Shown here: one piece after another, positions 61,277 through 64,000 of the stretch
Position numbering within the stretch: the first letter of the stretch is position 1
Layout of the letters: every line of letters begins with the position of its first letter
NCBI GenBank assembly: GCA_028751875.1
Contig: CM054143.1
Location: 66,557,422 to 66,621,421 of the forward strand
Source of the DNA: Rapana venosa
Taxonomy: Eukaryota; Mollusca; Gastropoda; Neogastropoda; Muricidae
Length of the DNA stretch: 64,000 bases
Direction of reading: 5' to 3'
Position numbers and translations under genes: made by a program
Notes under the pieces: generated by a model
Told to the model about the DNA's origin: nothing
Databases searched by the model: none
The model's input: the letters and a program-made list of their open reading frames with translations, nothing else

Positions 61277-61638
61277 CGGAATGACCTCCCCTTTCACTTC
61301 GCCAAAAGCCTTCACTTGACACCTTCAAATCCAGCCTCAAAACACACTTATTTCCTACCTGAGACTTTCCCCCCAAATATCTGTCCCTAACTTTCAACAG
61401 CATCTTTCACCTTCTAAGTGTTGTTCCGAGTGTGTGTGTGTATGTGTGTGTGTGTGTGTGTGTGCGTGTGTGTGTGTGCATGCGTGCATACGTGCGCGCG
61501 CATGGTTTTGAAATCTGTTGTTCATTATGTTTAAGGAGAGTTGCATGCCTGTAAATGATTGAGTGCAAGCGCTTCGATTTGTTTGTTTTTTACAAGATTC
61601 AGCGCTATATAAATTCCATATATTATTATTATTATTAA
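61277..61638 (+). mobile_element. L2-like 3' end, forward, left side in the gap
   Basis: Starts in the C-terminal RT coding part (PSNPASKHTYF-like; compare 44665-44745), then CCCCCAAATATCTGTCCCTA, GTGTTGTTCCGAGTGTGTG, a TG run, and TACAAGATTCAGCGCTATAT with an (ATT)n tail. The RT fragment begins directly after the tail. Confidence 0.9.
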
Positions 61639-61639
61639 A

Positions 61640-62606
61640 GTTGAAGGACCTGTACAAGAAGTGACTGAAGATGAAATCAGAAGAGCAATTCGAACTATGA
61701 AAAAGAGAAAAGCCACGGGGCCATCAGGAGTGGTGACAGAAATGATACAAGCAGCAGGAGAGGAAGGAGTAAAACAACTTATGAAAATATGTCAGAAGAT
61801 ACAATGGACAGAACAAATGCCTGAAGAATGGGAAGACAGTATTACTGTTCCCATTTTCAAGGGTAAAGGAGATGCACTAGTATGTGGAAAATACAGAGGA
61901 AAGGCTTCCGGAACATGGCATGAAGATCTGGAAAAAAAAGTATTGGAAAGAAGATTGAAGAGTCTGTGCAATATATTGATGAAAAACAGTTTGGATTCCA
62001 GGCTGGCAAATCAACCATAAATGCAATATTTATTGTGAAACAACTGCAGGAAAAGTATATGGAGAAGAAAAAGAGCTTGACGTACATCTTTGTTGACCTG
62101 GAAAAAGCTTTTGATAGAGTACCCTGTAAGGCAATCCAATGGGCCTTGAGGAAACAAGGTGTACCGGAGAACACCATCTCAATGGTTATGACTTTGTACA
62201 AGAACTCCAGATCAAAAGTGAAAACTATAATTGGGACGTCAGAAAGCTTTGACATAAAAGTAGAAGTGCACCAAGGATCCGTATTGAGCCCTCTGCTCTT
62301 TATCCTCGTGATGAATGAAATATTCAAGGAAGTGGAGAAGCCAGATGAGATCTGGGAACTGCTGTATGCTGATGACTTAGTACTGGTAGCTGAGAACAGT
62401 GATGACGCTACTCAAAGATTTGGCAATTGGAAACAGAGATTAGAACGCAGAGGAATGAAGGTAACTGTTGACAAGACCAAAGCAATGACAGTTGGAAAAG
62501 ACCGCAGAACACATAGAGAGCAAGGCAAATACCCGTGTGGTGTCTGCCACAAACGTGTAGGGAACAATTCGATCAAATGCTCCAAATGTCAATATTGGTG
62601 TCACTA
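61640..62606 (+). pseudogene. Non-LTR reverse transcriptase fragment, clade unassigned
   Basis: Frame 1 (61661-61900) encodes EDEIRRAIRTMKKRKATGPS and VPIFKGKGDA..CGKYRG. After a shift near 61900-61960, a second frame encodes QFGFQAGKSTINAIF, YIFVDLEKAFDRVP, VHQGSVLSPLLFILV, catalytic YADD (62365-62376) and VTVDKTKAMTVG. It ends in a C-terminal zinc-knuckle-like CGVCHKRVGNNSIKCSKC, where an inverted L2 tail interrupts it. The protein resumes at about 62890. The RT core itself is intact apart from the shift. Confidence 0.85.
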
Positions 62607-62868
62607 AATAATAATAATAATAATGATATATGGAATTTATATAGCGCTGAATCTTGTAAAAAGACAAACAAATCGAAGCGCTTGCATTCAATCATTTACA
62701 GGCATGCAACTCTCCTTAAACATAATGAACAACAGATTTCAAAATCATGCGCGCGCACGTATGCATGCATGCACGCACACACACACACACACACTCGGAA
62801 CAACACTTAGAAGGTGAAAAATGCTGTTGAAAATTAGGGATAGATATTTGGGGGAAAAGTCTCTCAGC
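62607..62868 (-). mobile_element. L2-like 3' end, reverse, inside the RT fragment
   Basis: (AATAAT)n, TATAGCGCTGAATCTTG, a CA run, CTCGGAACAACACTTAGAAG and TAGATATTTGGGGGAAAAGT form the reverse complement of 61360-61636. It ends before the RT coding sequence resumes. Confidence 0.92.
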
Positions 62869-63340
62869 TCAAAGCTCAGAGCTCAAAAGTCTGAAGAAGG
62901 AGGATGGAGTATTTGTCTGCCCCAGTTGTATGAATAAGAAGGGTGAAGACAATACCCATGCAGGAAAGGAGGAGCTAGAATTTGAACAAGGGAAGATAGA
63001 AGTGGTAGATGAATTCTGCTACCTGGGAGAGATGATGAGCTGTGAAGCAAAATCTGAGTTAGCTGTCAGAACCAGGATTGCAAGTGCTTGGAAGAAATGG
63101 AAAGAATTGGCAAGTCTGCTTGGAAATCAGAAAATCCCACTGGAGAGATGCTGTCTGATATATAAGGCCTACATCAGACCTGTTCTCCTGTATGGTTCGG
63201 AGACGTGGGGTTTCACAAAAACCGTCAAACGTTTGTTGAAGAGCTGCGAAAACCGAATGCTACGCTACATGACAAAGATCAAATGGGAAGACAGGGTCAC
63301 GAAAAGAACTAGAGAAGTTATAGCTCAGTATATTGAGTAG
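62869..63340 (+). pseudogene. Non-LTR RT fragment, C-terminal continuation
   Basis: VCPSCMNKKGE completes the zinc-knuckle region; then FCYLGEMMSCEAKSELAVRT, LIYKAYIRPVLLYGSETWGF, SCENRMLRYMTKIKWEDRV and the stop at 63338-63340. Typical C-terminal order of non-LTR RT proteins. The frame is open from 62930 to the stop. Confidence 0.85.
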
Positions 63341-64000
63341 TTTAGCATACTGTTCAGTGTGTGTAACGAAGCTTTCTGGTAGTTATAAATTGTGGCAATA
63401 AAGTACTATGTATTGTAGGCTCTGGGTTTGGTAAAGTTTTGATGACGAATGAGTTGTAACAAAACTAAAGCAGAGGCCAATGAACTGGAATACAGAAATG
63501 TTCATTGGAAGATAATCACACCATGCCATATATCCATGCTTTTATAAAAATTCCTTTAAGTAATGCAAGAACAATTTCCCAGGATAGATCATCATCTGTC
63601 ATCAGAGGATATGTAATGTTCTGTTTCCTCATAGTGTCACATGAAACAACTAGTTTAACCAAATAATTGACATTATTTCTAATTGATTTGTGATAAACCA
63701 GACTTGCAGTTACATACATAGGAATGATCTGTGTGATGTGTTGAAATTGGCTTTGAATAATTATACTCACAACCAAGGGTTGCTGTCATAAGGTAGGAAG
63801 TAAGTAATATCATAATCTGAAAACTGGGTTAATCATTCAGCAAACTCAATCACAGATTAGCTGATATACAAAAAGTTATTATATAATGGTGAAATGAAAG
63901 AGATTTATTAAAAGATCTTGTGGTTAACTTGCTACATTGTGGCCTATTTTACAGTGTTTTGAAAACTATCCTTGGAGTTCAACAAGTATTTTAAATCCAA
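63312..64000 (+). repeat. Inverted repeat arm 2 (3' UTR of the RT element)
   Basis: Reverse-complement partner of 56446-57100. Starts within the last codons of the RT fragment and runs past the end of the window. A GGCAATAAAGTACTATGTAT stretch contains an AATAAA hexamer. Confidence 0.8.

Noticed and set aside
60594..61403. Open frame through the N region
   Set aside because: Made of unknown bases in the assembly gap.

Overview
The window is metazoan nuclear DNA, most likely from a mollusc (inference from the mix of L2/CR1-, RTE- and Rex1-like non-LTR retrotransposons, tRNA-derived SINEs and very abundant TG/CA and minisatellite arrays; the sequence does not prove the taxon). There is no prokaryotic or viral gene organisation. 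Most open frames of 60-250 codons are artefacts of TG/CA, CT or minisatellite repeats. Two real host genes are supported, both in the right-hand 24 kb.

Positions 1-37,080 are repeat-dominated. A block at 1-1505 recurs at 16385-17889 and a second block at 17884-20030 recurs at 34259-36405, with a more diverged extension to 20701/37081. The order is A-X-A'-B-Y-B'-Z. The offsets are 16,384 and 16,375 bp, so an assembly artefact must be considered beside true segmental duplication. X and Y hold a 1.9-kb TG-rich tract, homopolymer G runs, minisatellites, degraded SINEs, three frame-broken RTE-like elements on the plus strand (4.0-4.85, 12.2-13.5 and 20.2-23.2 kb), one different RTE-like element on the minus strand (31.3-33.0 kb), an L2 copy inside a 60-bp satellite (26.3-29.6 kb) and an unrecognised GC-rich coding-like stretch (33.47-34.19 kb).

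Positions 40,102-55,169 on the minus strand hold a complete four-exon prefoldin subunit 4 gene (PFDN4; 137 aa predicted). Its third intron has the hallmarks of a U12-type AT-AC intron: donor ATATCCTTT, branch-like TACCTTAAC, terminal AC. Only this splice restores the conserved VPYQIG reading. Its introns are loaded with repeats: an L2 element inserted in a ~24-bp satellite (intron 3), a SINE and a 33-bp minisatellite beside exon 2 (intron 2), and a 34/36-bp minisatellite plus a CR1-like element carrying nested Rex1-like and SINE insertions (intron 1).

About 190 bp from the PFDN4 start codon, head to head on the plus strand, begins a second gene (55,363 onward). Its first two exons encode a signal peptide; the remainder was not found. 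The shared interval is probably a bidirectional promoter. The rest of the window (56-64 kb) holds a tRNA/5S-rRNA hybrid SINE, L2 3' tails in convergent orientation around a reverse-transcriptase fragment, a 0.65-kb inverted repeat pair and a 500-bp assembly gap (60,777-61,276).
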